This document shows, one piece after another, positions 27,368-36,359 of a stretch of DNA of 64,000 nt. Source of the DNA: Bacillus piscicola (lineage in GTDB: Bacteria > Bacillota > Bacilli > Bacillales > Marinococcaceae); contig NZ_JAJJJF010000002.1 of the NCBI RefSeq assembly GCF_022458745.1, forward strand, positions 496,001-560,000, in the 5' to 3' direction. A model generated the notes under the pieces. The model did not search any database and was not told the DNA's origin. It saw only the letters and a program-made list of their open reading frames with translations. Both the position numbers and the translations under genes were made by a program. Numbering within the stretch: the stretch's first letter is position 1; each line of letters begins with the position of its first letter.

Positions 27368-28738
27368 ATGAAAAAGCAAATTCACTTAAATGGATTTATT
27401 CAAAATTCACCTTCTCCCCACTCTACAGGGTTATGGAAACACCCGAAGGATAAGGGGACAAATCATAATAGTCTTTCCTACTGGATAGAAACGGCAAAGA
27501 TTCTGGAACGCGGAAAATTTGATGCTATGTTTATCGCCGATGTCTTAGGGACGTACAGTGTCTACGGGAATAGTCAAGACGCCGCTGTTCAGCATGCCGT
27601 ACAGCTGCCTGCTCATGATCCTGTCCTGCCCATTACCGCTATGGCTGCTGTAACTGAAAATCTTGGCTTTGCTCCAACGATTTCCGCTACCTATGCGCAG
27701 CCTTACGCGCTCGCACGCCAATTATCCACTCTCGACCATTTAACGGGGGGAAGAGTTGCCTGGAATGTAGTGACATCTTATCTGGAAAGCGAAGCGATGA
27801 ACCTTGGACTTTCTGGCCGACTTCCGAAAGAACTCCGCTATGACCGAGCAGATGAGTTTCTGGAAGTGGTTTACAAACTTTGGGAGCAGAGCTGGGACGA
27901 TGATGCAGTTGTTTATGATAGAGAAAATGATACATTTGCACACCCGGATAAGGTTCGATTGATTAACCATGAAGGCGACTTTTTTACTGTGCCAGGGCCT
28001 CATTTAGTCGAGCCTTCTCCGCAGCGGACTCCTGTGTTATTCCAAGCAGGAGCTTCCCCGAAAGGTCGAAATTTTGCAGCCAAACATGCCGAGGGTATCT
28101 TTACGAAAAATCATTCCCTTGAAGCAACAAAAGCATATGTAGCGGATATTCGAAAACGAACGCAGGAGCAGGGTAGACATCCAGAAGACGTGTTAATCTT
28201 CCCTATGGTGTTGCCGATCATCGGATCAACGGAAGAAGAAGCGTATGCGAATTATGAAAATTTAACCGAACATGTAAGCTACGAAGGTACAGCTTCTCTT
28301 CTATCTGGACACACAGGAATTGATTTCTCCCACTATGATCCAGACCAATATATAGAAGATATTGAGACAGAAGCAGTCCAAGGGAATCTGGATATGTATA
28401 CGAAAGATCCAAACAAGAAATGGACACTGCGAGAAGCGGTCAAAAATCACGGACTTGGTAACGGGACCGTGAAATTTATTGGTACGCCTGAACAAATAGC
28501 AGACCGTATGGAAGAATGGGCGGTAGAAGGAGATGTGGATGGGTTTAACATCGCGCAAACGTATTCTCCGGATACCTTCCGTGAGTTTGTAGATTTCGTT
28601 GTCCCTGAACTCCAGAAACGCGGCCTCTACCGAAAAGAGTATGAAGGGAAGACGTTACGAGAAAATATGTTTGGTAAAGGCCGTGCCCATTTGCCTGATA
28701 ATCATCCAGCACGAAAGGCAGCGGTCATTCAATCTTAA
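27368..28738 (+). CDS. Flavin-dependent monooxygenase, NtaA/SnaA/DszA (luciferase-like) family
   Basis: A 456-residue reduced-FMN-dependent monooxygenase of the bacterial-luciferase superfamily. Marks of the NtaA/SnaA/DszA/SoxA branch are HSTGLWKHP, FDAMFIADVLGTY, LTGGRVAWNVVTSYLESEA and FQAGASPKGRNFAAKHAEGIF. Relatives oxidise nitrilotriacetate, pristinamycin precursors, dibenzothiophene sulfone or dimethyl sulfone. The SAM riboswitch upstream favours an organosulfur substrate. The ATG at 27368 follows GAGGG. No flavin reductase is adjacent. Confidence 0.88.
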   Translation: MKKQIHLNGFIQNSPSPHSTGLWKHPKDKGTNHNSLSYWIETAKILERGKFDAMFIADVLGTYSVYGNSQDAAVQHAVQLPAHDPVLPITAMAAVTENLGFAPTISATYAQPYALARQLSTLDHLTGGRVAWNVVTSYLESEAMNLGLSGRLPKELRYDRADEFLEVVYKLWEQSWDDDAVVYDRENDTFAHPDKVRLINHEGDFFTVPGPHLVEPSPQRTPVLFQAGASPKGRNFAAKHAEGIFTKNHSLEATKAYVADIRKRTQEQGRHPEDVLIFPMVLPIIGSTEEEAYANYENLTEHVSYEGTASLLSGHTGIDFSHYDPDQYIEDIETEAVQGNLDMYTKDPNKKWTLREAVKNHGLGNGTVKFIGTPEQIADRMEEWAVEGDVDGFNIAQTYSPDTFREFVDFVVPELQKRGLYRKEYEGKTLRENMFGKGRAHLPDNHPARKAAVIQS

Positions 28739-28760
28739 CTAGAGGGGGCAGCCCCTCTAG
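28739..28760 (+). other. Intercistronic hairpin
   Basis: CTAGAGGGG pairs with CCCCTCTAG around GCAG, without a following T-run, between the monooxygenase stop and the symporter start. It may stabilise the upstream mRNA or set the ratio of the two products. Confidence 0.6.
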
Positions 28761-28788
28761 CTATACATAACAGCAAAGGTGGTTCGTA

Positions 28789-30300
28789 ATGAGCACGATT
28801 ACATTATATACATGGATTGGTTTTGCTATATTTCTTGTTATTATGCTCTTTCTTGGATTCATTAGTGCAAGAAAAACAAAAAGCGTCAGTGATTTTGCTA
28901 CCGGTGGGGCAAGCTTAGGGCCCTATGTGCTCGGTCTATCCTTTGCTGCAACTTATTTAAGTGCTGCAACATTTCTTGGGTATCCGGGCTGGTCTTATGA
29001 TTGGGGATTATCCAATCTATGGATATTCTTGGCGATGATCGGCGGTGGACCAATTGGAGTATTAATGGTAGCCAAAAAGGTAAGAAAACTGAATACGAAG
29101 CAAAAGTCCCTTTCTCTGCCGGATTGGCTGGGTGATTTTTATAACAGTGATATTTTACGAGTGGGGACAGGACTGATATTGCTTTTCAATATATTTTATA
29201 TAGCTGCCCAATTTGTCGCAGGTGCGCGGATCTTTGAGTACCTTTTAGGGATGTCTTATACCAACGGTTTGATTTTCATTACAGCGATTGTCGTGCTTTA
29301 TGTCTTTGCAGGAGGCGCTCTTGCTGATATATACACCGATGCTGTGCAGGCAGTTATGATGGCGGTTGCGGGTGTAGTTATATTTGTTTCTGGGATTGTC
29401 GTTTTTTGGGAAGGCAGTGTAACGAAGACATTCGCCGGTGTGGTCGATGGGCATAGCTCACAAAATGAGAATTTAGTAGAAGTATTTAATCCGAACTCTG
29501 CTCATTTCTATTCCATCGGCGCCATATCAGGAGCCATCGTGATTCAATGGGCCTTTGCATCTGCTCCTCATTTATTCAACAAAGTGCTTGGTCTGAAACA
29601 TGAGAAAGATTTAGGAAAGATGATTGCGACTTATGTGATCACGGCTTCTTTCTGTCTGCTCGTTTTATTTGGAGGATTATATAGCAGAGTGGCACTTGGT
29701 GATAATGTGATGGAAGCGGATCTAGCGTTAATGGAATACGCTGTCTGGGCTTTTCCTGCCATTATTGTGGCAATTTTCGGGGTGGTCATTCTTGCAGCGG
29801 CCATGTCAACCACAGACGGAATTTTCGTTTCTATTTCTACTGTGTTTGCTAATGATATTTTCCTGAAATTCTTTGTAAAAAGAGGGATCATTAATATAAA
29901 TGACGAGAGGGCTCAAAAGATTTCTTTGCAGATCAGTCGTCTGACTGTTCCTTTGATTGGCCTCGCTGCCTTCTTCATTGTTCTGCAGCCTCCTGCATAT
30001 ATGGGAGATGTCATGTGGATAGGAATTTCGGGCGTGGCAGCAGGCACAATGGGGCCGATTCTATATGCCATTTACGGCAAGAGAAAAGCTCCTGCTAGAG
30101 CGGCGGAGCTGTCGATGACTGTCGGTTTGCTCTCCTATCTTATTATCTACTTTACTGGTCTCGTTCCAAGTACGATGTCAGCAGGAGCAGTAGCTACGTT
30201 TATTGGTATTGTAACGATTGTGATCCTGGCGCGAGTACTGAAAACTCCCCACACAACGAATGAAGGAAAAATAGAAAAAAACCGCACACTGGCAAACTAG
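28789..30300 (+). CDS. Sodium:solute symporter (SSS family)
   Basis: A 503-residue SSS-family symporter with about 13 transmembrane helices. Family features include FATGGASLGPYVLGLSFAATYLSAATFLGYPG near helix 1-2 (shown in parts: FATGGASLG, SAATFLG), YVFAGGALADIYTDAVQA and AAAMSTTDGIFVSIST, which form the Na+ and substrate sites. AAAGGTGG precedes the ATG. Substrate unknown; the place behind a SAM riboswitch and an FMN monooxygenase suggests import of a sulfur-containing organic acid or sulfone. Confidence 0.9.
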   Translation: MSTITLYTWIGFAIFLVIMLFLGFISARKTKSVSDFATGGASLGPYVLGLSFAATYLSAATFLGYPGWSYDWGLSNLWIFLAMIGGGPIGVLMVAKKVRKLNTKQKSLSLPDWLGDFYNSDILRVGTGLILLFNIFYIAAQFVAGARIFEYLLGMSYTNGLIFITAIVVLYVFAGGALADIYTDAVQAVMMAVAGVVIFVSGIVVFWEGSVTKTFAGVVDGHSSQNENLVEVFNPNSAHFYSIGAISGAIVIQWAFASAPHLFNKVLGLKHEKDLGKMIATYVITASFCLLVLFGGLYSRVALGDNVMEADLALMEYAVWAFPAIIVAIFGVVILAAAMSTTDGIFVSISTVFANDIFLKFFVKRGIININDERAQKISLQISRLTVPLIGLAAFFIVLQPPAYMGDVMWIGISGVAAGTMGPILYAIYGKRKAPARAAELSMTVGLLSYLIIYFTGLVPSTMSAGAVATFIGIVTIVILARVLKTPHTTNEGKIEKNRTLAN

Positions 30301-30318
30301 GGAAAGGGATGAGGTTCC

Positions 30319-30417
30319 ATGTTTATTAATCCAATGCTTTCGATATGGTTATATGGGTTTCTTTTTAGTCTTACTGTCGTCGGTTTCTCCCTGTGGAAAT
30401 GGTATTTTAAAAAGTAG
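30319..30417 (+). CDS. 32-residue symporter-associated small membrane protein
   Basis: GGGATGAGG lies before ATG 30319; the product MFINPMLSIWLYGF continues with one hydrophobic helix and ends WKWYFKK. It starts 18 bases after the symporter stop. Very small single-helix proteins are known to accompany some SSS symporters as accessory subunits; that role is inferred from position and shape. Confidence 0.7.
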   Translation: MFINPMLSIWLYGFLFSLTVVGFSLWKWYFKK

Positions 30418-30442
30418 AGTATCCATTATAAAGGGGAGGCAG

Positions 30443-30505
30443 ATGATCAACATACACAAATCCTTTCGCGTAAGAGGTCACAATCTCCATACTTTCTACT
30501 ATTGA
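30443..30505 (+). CDS. 20-codon ORF with strong ribosome-binding site
   Basis: AAGGGGAGGC lies a few bases before ATG 30443 and the frame ends after 20 codons (starts MINIHKSFRVR) just before the operon terminator. It is either a tiny peptide or the start of a gene whose body was deleted; the terminator directly behind it favours a deletion remnant. Confidence 0.35.
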   Translation: MINIHKSFRVRGHNLHTFYY

Positions 30506-30506
30506 T

Positions 30507-30541
30507 ACTTGATTTGGCCGCCGCTAAATCAAGTATTTTTT
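30507..30541 (+). terminator. Terminator of the SAM-riboswitch operon
   Basis: ACTTGATTT pairs perfectly with AAATCAAGT around a GC-rich ten-base loop and is followed by ATTTTTTC. It overlaps the last codons of the converging gene. Confidence 0.85.
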
Positions 30542-31066
30542 CGTAACATTAAAATGATGCTGTTCATGGATCGCAAGCAAATGTATACACTGGATGAGAT
30601 TCGGATAGTCCACGACCGGGTCAGGGTAGCGGATTTGCCCGGCCACCTCTTCTTCCATGTCACGGAGCTGTACCTTTAGCTTGTCTGTTTCTGCTTCGAG
30701 AAGGGCTTGGATGTCCTCGAAAGTAAATTTCTCTTCCAAGCGGGACGGGGGCACGATAAGAAATGGAGCCTTCATCGGTCTTTTCCGCTTCTTCTGAAAG
30801 TCCTGATAAGGGTTATGTATTTCTGTTTTATACGGCTTCTTTTTCCGCAGGTGGGCAAATGGAAGCATGATGGGCAGATAGATATACGAAAATCTCCTGA
30901 ATAACCTCTCCATTAAAAGAAGATGAAAAAACGTTTCCCCAAGTGACCACTTTTCCGGCAACGGCCTTCGCCAAGGAGTTGTAAAATCTACACCACTATC
31001 GTGATAAAATGACGTTCTTTGGCTTTTCATTCTGGCAAAATGGTGCTTGATTTGTTCACTTTTCAC
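30524..31066 (-). CDS. DinB/YfiT-like four-helix protein
   Basis: A 180-residue protein with features of DinB-like putative metal-dependent (bacillithiol-type) proteins: LPEKWSLGETFFHLLLMERLF near helix 2 (GE..FHL; the usual first metal His is in FFHL) and IQCIHLLAIHEQHHFN at the C-terminus with HxxHH-like spacing. The GTG at 31066 (MKSEQIKHHF) follows GGGAGG; upstream in-frame codons are not supported. Substrate unknown. Confidence 0.7.
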   Translation of the reverse strand: MKSEQIKHHFARMKSQRTSFYHDSGVDFTTPWRRPLPEKWSLGETFFHLLLMERLFRRFSYIYLPIMLPFAHLRKKKPYKTEIHNPYQDFQKKRKRPMKAPFLIVPPSRLEEKFTFEDIQALLEAETDKLKVQLRDMEEEVAGQIRYPDPVVDYPNLIQCIHLLAIHEQHHFNVTKKYLI

Positions 31067-31127
31067 CTTCGTCCCTCCCTTGCCGTTGGTCAAAATGCTA
31101 AGGAATGTACACCTTTTTGCCACTTAC

Positions 31128-31598
31128 CTAGTCGTTTAAAAACGTCTCTCCGTTTTCTGGTTTTCGGTACAGATGAATTCGTTCTTGTGCATCTGCTTTT
31201 TGTTCGGTGTCCCACCATTCCACTATCATGTAAATGTGGTCCACCTCTCTGAGTGAGATGGGGTTCATGCCGCTGCCCTCAATGGCGCCGGTCGTCTCTT
31301 CAGAAATATCGGTTCGTCCCGACACCGAACCTCCGTGAATTCTAGTATCTTCCCCGTTTACAACGATATGTGTGTTAAAACTAAAAAAATCCGTGACATA
31401 TTCCTCTTTGCCTTTCATTTCCAGTGTACCATTCCCTGCTTTCTCTCCGTCTTCCGTCAGCATCATTTCATAACCAGTTAATTTCCACGTATCACTTTCA
31501 CCGGGAAGCGATAAATAATAATTCGTTTCTGCCGGCTGTCCCGAACACGCTGATAATATGAACAACAGAGGGATCAAATTAAATAAAACAGGTTTCAT
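31128..31598 (-). CDS. Lipoprotein of unknown function
   Basis: A 156-residue protein with a lipoprotein signal peptide: MKPVLFN, a hydrophobic stretch and the lipobox LSAC (Cys near residue 18). The mature part is beta-rich and polar (SDTWKLTGYEM, GSGMNPISLREVDHIYMIVEWWD). The start at ATG 31598 follows AGGGTG. No family recognised. It lies about 60 bases upstream of the DinB-like gene in the same direction. Confidence 0.75.
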   Translation of the reverse strand: MKPVLFNLIPLLFILSACSGQPAETNYYLSLPGESDTWKLTGYEMMLTEDGEKAGNGTLEMKGKEEYVTDFFSFNTHIVVNGEDTRIHGGSVSGRTDISEETTGAIEGSGMNPISLREVDHIYMIVEWWDTEQKADAQERIHLYRKPENGETFLND

Positions 31599-31914
31599 GA
31601 TATGCACCCTAACTAATTATAAAGTGATTGTAAAAACTTTTTTCTCTTTTCATCTAATAGGTGGTGTATTTGCGGATGATATCAGCGGAAAAGAGCCGCA
31701 TTCTTCAGTTACTGTTCCTATTTTTTAAAAGATATAATTCTATTTCCATTTTATTTACCTTACCTTGTCTATAAGAAAATCGCGCTCATTGATTCTTGAT
31801 TCGTTTGTTAATTCAAACTGTCCTCCTCCCCCTTCCAGTTTTGCTTGACTGTGATCCCCAACGTTCATTACTATTCATCGAAGCAGACGTCTACCTTTCT
31901 TTTTCAGCACAGCA
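31599..31914. other. Intergenic sequence without a gene
   Basis: About 315 AT-rich bases between the lipoprotein gene and array 7. I see only the minus-strand promoter region of the lipoprotein gene near its start and no other supported feature. Confidence 0.4.
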
Positions 31915-32215
31915 CCGAGCCCTTTGAAGCTGTTATTTTGACCGTTTTCTACAATAACAACTTCATCCGTGTGCTATGACGCTGTTATTTTGGCAAAATC
32001 CTAGTTTCATAGCCTCATACACCGGCTATGAAGTCGTTATTTTTACGATCGCTCCGGTTCATGACGTCATTGGGGGCATATGGGGTTCTTATTTCCATGC
32101 TTTCTTCGTTTCATGGCCTCATCCAACGCCTATGACACCCTTATTTTCGCATCCGCTCCTTTTCATGGCTTCATCTGGATCCTATGATGCTTCTATTTCT
32201 GCGCTAATGCCTGTT
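31915..32215 (+). repeat. 52-bp tandem array 7
   Basis: About six units, more diverged than in arrays 4 and 6: CTTCATCCGTGTGCTATGACG, TTTCATAGCCTCATACACCGG, TTCATGACGTCATTGGGGGC, TTTCATGGCCTCATCCAACG and TTTCATGGCTTCATCTGGATC mark successive units. The GTTATTTT box is kept in most. Between two minus-strand transcription units. Confidence 0.8.
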
Positions 32216-32424
32216 CCGGCTGTCACAAAATAATGGCATTTATCTCAGGATTCACTTTCTCAATTTAAGTGAGAAACGCTTCCATTACTTCCACGGCGGA
32301 TACTTTACGCTGCTTAATCGCTAGAGCCAAGTCTTGGGCTGATTGAAACAAAAGAGTCAATGTCTATTCCTCCGTTATTGTGACGTCCATGCATCTGATA
32401 AAAATGACAGAAAAGACATCCGCT

Positions 32425-33588
32425 TTATGCCTCCACGATCAGCGACCGATCAATTTCGCCAATCGACTTCTTTCCGGATAGAGCCAAGGTTAAATCTATA
32501 TCGGCAATAAGGTTACGGATAACTTGTTCGACGCCCTTCTCTCCCGCAACGGCCAAGCCATACACGAAAGGACGTCCAATCATAACAGAATCTGCTCCCA
32601 ACGCCAGCGCTTTTAATACATCGGCTCCTCTCCGGATTCCGCTGTCCATCAAGACAGGAATTCTCCCCCGCACTACTTCCGCTACTCTCGGAAGCGCATC
32701 GATGGCGGGTACGGACCCATCAACCTGCCGACCACCGTGGTTTGAAACAACAATGCCGTCCACTCCATGATGTAAGGCCAAACGGGCATCTTCAGGATGA
32801 AGAATACCTTTAAGTATAATAGGCAGGCTCGTATGTTTCCTAAGAAAATCAATGTCGTCCCAGGTTACGCGTGTATTCCCAAATACCTTAAGATAAGCAT
32901 TAATCGCTGCCTCCATGTCTTCATAAGGGACCTTTTCCAGCTTGGAACAGAAGACAGGATCATGAAGATAGTTACCAATGCCTTCACCTAACAAGAAAGG
33001 CAGATAGGCATTTCTAAGGTCGCGCTCCCTCCAAGCAACCAATGTGGTGTCCAGCGTAACCACAATAGCTGAATACCCTGCTTGTTCCGCGCGTTTTAAC
33101 AAACTGGCATTCATGTCGTTGTCTTCATTCCAGTACAGCTGATACCATTTCGGGGAATCTCCTGCTGCGCTTGCTATAGCTTCCATCGGATTGGTCGATA
33201 AGGTGCTTGCTGTAAAAGGAATGCCTACCGTTGAGGCTGCTTTCGCCGATGCTAGTTCTCCGTCCGGGTGGATGATGGATTGTACCCCGATCGGTGCCAA
33301 CATGAGGGGTGAAGCAAATGTCTCTCCAAACAACGAGACGCTTAAATCCCGATCCGAGACATCTTGGAGCATTCGCGGTACGATCTGCCACCGTTCGAAT
33401 GCCGAGCGATTGGAACGTACTGTTTGTTCAGATCCAGCTCCTCCTGCCACATAATCGAAAGGCCCGTCTTCTAGTTTTTTTCGAGCTTCTTTTTCCCATT
33501 CTTCATAAGAAACAGGCAGACGTTCCTTCTCCGGCGAAAACATCCCTTGATACATCTCCTGTTGTACTTCATTTCCTGATTTGAACAT
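32425..33588 (-). CDS. FMN-dependent alpha-hydroxy-acid dehydrogenase/oxidase (lactate oxidase-like)
   Basis: A 387-residue member of the lactate 2-monooxygenase/LldD/glycolate oxidase family. Family marks are FDYVAGGAGSEQT near the N-terminus, the FMN/substrate stretch APIGVQSIIHPDGE, WYQLYWNED, the catalytic His in VVSNHGGRQVDG and MDSGIRRGADVLKALALGA. The start at ATG 33588 follows AAAGGAAG. Substrate is a 2-hydroxy acid, probably L-lactate; the acceptor (O2 or quinone) cannot be told from sequence. Confidence 0.9.
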   Translation of the reverse strand: MFKSGNEVQQEMYQGMFSPEKERLPVSYEEWEKEARKKLEDGPFDYVAGGAGSEQTVRSNRSAFERWQIVPRMLQDVSDRDLSVSLFGETFASPLMLAPIGVQSIIHPDGELASAKAASTVGIPFTASTLSTNPMEAIASAAGDSPKWYQLYWNEDNDMNASLLKRAEQAGYSAIVVTLDTTLVAWRERDLRNAYLPFLLGEGIGNYLHDPVFCSKLEKVPYEDMEAAINAYLKVFGNTRVTWDDIDFLRKHTSLPIILKGILHPEDARLALHHGVDGIVVSNHGGRQVDGSVPAIDALPRVAEVVRGRIPVLMDSGIRRGADVLKALALGADSVMIGRPFVYGLAVAGEKGVEQVIRNLIADIDLTLALSGKKSIGEIDRSLIVEA

Positions 33589-33705
33589 ATAAATCTTCCT
33601 TTCCTTTTTCACTATATACATTTTCAACAAGGGTTCTTTAAGGACCTTTTGAAAATGTCGATCTTTCCTTCTTTTTCCCTCCAACTTGTTTGATTGGAAG
33701 ATAGG

Positions 33706-34263
33706 TTAGTTCTCCTCTAATGGCGGATAAACGACGGTTCCGTCTTCTTCTATAATAGGGGTCGCTCCCCATTTCCCCAGCTCGTGCAGGACCACTTCCG
33801 TCTCGCCCCCGGAGCTGTCTATTATGTGGTATACCTCCGACCCGTTCGCCCCTAGCCAATTGCTAATGAGAAGGCGGTGGCACCGGGCCGGGTGCCGCTC
33901 AGAACACATGCAGGCTACGTTTGTTTCTTTTGCTTTTTTCTTTAGCTCTTGGATCCCTGCAGAGAAATCTTCCGTCAGCGTGTAATCGGCGTAATTATGA
34001 AAAGACTGATTGTCCCATCCGTCGTTCAACTCTTCGGATACTTCCGCAGAAACACGCCGCCTGCCGCCGAGCGAAGGGAAGTGAGCGTATTCCAGTCTCG
34101 CGTCCGGCAGCCACTTTTCCATTTCTTCTTTTTTGAAGTGGGGATACTTCCGGCTCCCCGGAAATGCGCGGACATCCGCCACACAGCCAATGTCAGCTTC
34201 ACGCAGCATGGAGACATATTGTTCTTTCGTATGCACAGAATGACCAATGGTAAATATCTTCAT
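33706..34263 (-). CDS. DUF488 family protein
   Basis: A 185-residue DUF488 protein: it starts MKIFTIGHS, has the VADVRAFPGSRKYPHF block and the Cys/Arg cluster CMCSERHPARCHR near residue 120, typical of this family of unknown function, sometimes linked to DNA or nucleic-acid modification loci. Monocistronic. Confidence 0.9.
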   Translation of the reverse strand: MKIFTIGHSVHTKEQYVSMLREADIGCVADVRAFPGSRKYPHFKKEEMEKWLPDARLEYAHFPSLGGRRRVSAEVSEELNDGWDNQSFHNYADYTLTEDFSAGIQELKKKAKETNVACMCSERHPARCHRLLISNWLGANGSEVYHIIDSSGGETEVVLHELGKWGATPIIEEDGTVVYPPLEEN

Positions 34264-34369
34264 CAGAGTGCCCTCCAGAAAATATAAAGTTTCTTAGTGT
34301 GTATCTGTCTTCTGTTCCTTACCCTAATCTACCGTAGCTGACACAGTTGGAAATGGGTTAGAAGCAAAA

Positions 34370-34398
34370 AAGAAGCCCCCAAACGATACAGGCTTCTT
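34370..34398 (-). terminator. Terminator of the HEPN-type gene
   Basis: AAGAAGCC pairs with GGCTTCTT around 13 bases; on the minus strand a run of T follows. It lies 30 bases after the stop of the gene at 34428. Confidence 0.8.
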
Positions 34399-34427
34399 GA
34401 AAGGTATTGGAATATATATCGTCGTAG

Positions 34428-34814
34428 TTACTTCAATCTAGATATTTCTTCTTCCAATTTTTTCCTAAGGTTTGTGAAACGTCCATTATATGTTCTTTTT
34501 ACTTTTTCATAGATTACTATAACTTCTTTTTCATCATAAGAAGTTTTATTACGTTCTACCATCATATCAATCCATTGTTCTCCATCGTCAATTAACCCAT
34601 AGGAAAAAGCTGCTTTTATCGTTGTTCTAGGACTTTTAATTTCCACAATTCCCATATATTCTAGAAACGATTTCATCATCTTCCAACTTAACTCAAACGT
34701 GAACTCAAATCGTTGGATAACACCGTCATAAACATTCTTTCCGTATATTAAAAGCAGTTTCGCTTTATTCAATCTATTTATAAAATGTATATCTATTTTT
34801 AGAGGAGTAGTCAT
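34428..34814 (-). CDS. Nucleotidyltransferase substrate-binding protein (HI0074 type)
   Basis: A 128-residue four-helix HEPN-like protein of the HI0074 family, usually encoded beside a minimal nucleotidyltransferase (MNT) as a toxin-antitoxin or modification pair. Visible marks are VIQRFEFTFELSWKMMK, KSPRTTIKAAFSYGLI and the C-terminal ERNKTSYDEKEV (RNxxxH/Y-type region, here Tyr/Ser instead of the usual His). No MNT gene is adjacent on either side, so this copy is an orphan. The ribosome-binding site is weak (AGAAG). Confidence 0.8.
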   Translation of the reverse strand: MTTPLKIDIHFINRLNKAKLLLIYGKNVYDGVIQRFEFTFELSWKMMKSFLEYMGIVEIKSPRTTIKAAFSYGLIDDGEQWIDMMVERNKTSYDEKEVIVIYEKVKRTYNGRFTNLRKKLEEEISRLK

Positions 34815-34913
34815 TTGATTGATCGTATCTTCTATTATATTTTGTCCTCTTGAACGAAATTAATCGGGGCCGATTGAGCTACAATTCTTGAAACAACCGT
34901 GCCCGTTTCTAGA

Positions 34914-35240
34914 TTATTGACGTGGTGCAAATAACATCACTAATACACCGACTAAACAGATACTTGCACCTGCCAAATCATATAAATCAGGTGTTTTTTT
35001 ATCAATTCCCCACCCCCATAAAACAGAAAGGACGATAAAGGCTCCTCCGTAGGCCGCGTAAACTCTCCCAAAGGATGGGAATGTTTGAAATGTCGCTATC
35101 ACCCCGTATAGAATTAAGGCAATTCCTCCAAATAACCCTAAAACTGCAGATTTATCTTCTCGTAACCATTGCCAAATAAGGTAGCCTCCACCTATCTCAG
35201 CCAATCCAGCCAATAGAAATAATATAAAAGCACGAAACAC
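34914..35240 (-). CDS. YnfA-family (UPF0060) membrane protein
   Basis: A 108-residue, four-helix membrane protein of the YnfA family, related to small multidrug resistance transporters. The GTG at 35240 gives exactly the family length and follows GGAGGTG; an upstream in-frame ATG would add 17 unsupported residues. Family marks are [22 protein letters not shown] and GRVYAAYGG. Next to the decayed ArsR-type regulator, which may once have controlled it. Confidence 0.93.
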   Translation of the reverse strand: MFRAFILFLLAGLAEIGGGYLIWQWLREDKSAVLGLFGGIALILYGVIATFQTFPSFGRVYAAYGGAFIVLSVLWGWGIDKKTPDLYDLAGASICLVGVLVMLFAPRQ

Positions 35241-35313
35241 TGCTACACCTCCTGTTCGACCATCTAGCCCGATTTTTTTGATTGACAGCAAAATGCAGGG
35301 GATGAAATGATGG

Positions 35314-35884
35314 TTACAACTTTAAATCAAAATGAATTTTTAGTTCTTTCTTTCCTATGTCGGTAATAATTAAAGTGCGACTGGAAGGTTTCCGTTCAAT
35401 CCAGCTCCGTTCCAAAAGTCGAGAAGCCATGGCTTGCCCTAAACAAGAGCGCCGCTTTTTTCCTAAATCCGTTAAGTCCAATCCGAAATCCCGAAAAAAA
35501 AACGTTCCCCACGAGATGTTACCATAAATTCTTTCCTCAAATAACCTAATCTCACCATGGATTCAGTCAATCCAACACCCAGCTTCCCTGCTAAATGGGC
35601 AGGTTGTGAAATGGTAAGGAATGATTCTACTAGACTCGCTACCTCTTGATTGGCAAGTCGATAATAATGGTGTCGGCCGTGTTTTACACAATAACAAGAT
35701 TTCCACCAACCAGCTCGGCAAGATGAAAACTGGCTGTTTGCGGCTTGATGTCTGCCATACATGCTAATTCACTGGCTGTGTGATATCGATTATCCATTAA
35801 ATTGGTTAAAAGGGATGCCTTTGTAGAGTCCCCAAGAAGAGAAACAACGTCAGCAATATTCGGATTTTCTCCCACACTTAACAC
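35314..35884 (-). pseudogene. ArsR-type regulator with two frameshifts
   Basis: Three frames together give one winged-helix regulator of about 190 residues. The N-terminal HTH (VVSLLGDSTKASLLTNLMD, IKPQTASFHLAELV) meets a stop near 35697. The next frame continues KHGRHHYYRLANQEVASLV to 35472, and after an A9 run (about 35491) a third frame continues with LDLTDLGKKRRSCLGQAMA to TAA 35314-35316. The layout (HTH plus C-terminal helical domain) resembles YdfF-like ArsR proteins. Both breaks are one-base shifts, one at a homopolymer, so recent decay or sequencing errors are both possible. Confidence 0.75.
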
Positions 35885-35908
35885 GTCCTTTAAAGACAGG
35901 TTATTCCC

Positions 35909-36109
35909 CTAAATGGCATTAGAATGGTACATCCATTCTACTCTGTAGTATTCTTTTAAATTTTTTAATGCAGCATGATCCCCATACTTTCTCTTATTTA
36001 ACATATGCCGCTCAGCCGTCTGAACGGATGCATGCCCTAATATATTCCGTACAGAAGCGGTATCCGCTCCATGTTCAAACATATAATACGTCGTATAGTG
36101 CCGGCATGG
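35909..36109 (-). pseudogene. C-terminal remnant of a tyrosine recombinase/integrase
   Basis: In one frame upstream of a TAG (35909-35911) the sequence reads CRHYTTYYMFEHGADTASV, then RNILGHASVQTAERHML. This is the catalytic C-terminus of a phage/XerC-type integrase: (R)H...T/S, LGH and the Tyr-containing end, here H at the place of the final Tyr region. The N-terminal two-thirds are absent. It marks an old integrated element. Confidence 0.7.
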
Positions 36110-36196
36110 TTAGTCAATCAAAAATAGCATAGAGAACAAACAGAACTAAATAACAGACCTAATATCTTAAGATTTGAGGAATATTAATTTTTCCGC

Positions 36197-36316
36197 CTAT
36201 ATCGCCGATCCACAGCCCAAATCAAGAATGTCTTCATCTGTTATGGTGGTAAAAAGTCGAGCGACAACCTCTCCAAATTTCGAAACAAATGAGTGCTTTT
36301 TGTCGTATGGATAAAC
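36197..36316 (-). pseudogene. N-terminal remnant of a SAM methyltransferase
   Basis: The frame YDKKHSFVSKFGEVVARLF, TDEDILDLGCGSAI and then TAG is typical of the start of class I methyltransferases (YDxKHSFV.KYG...ILDLGCGTG). It breaks off inside motif I. No start codon with a ribosome-binding site is left. Confidence 0.6.
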
Positions 36317-36359
36317 AAAAAATAAAGGATGAACGACACAAGTCTCATTCAACCTTTTT

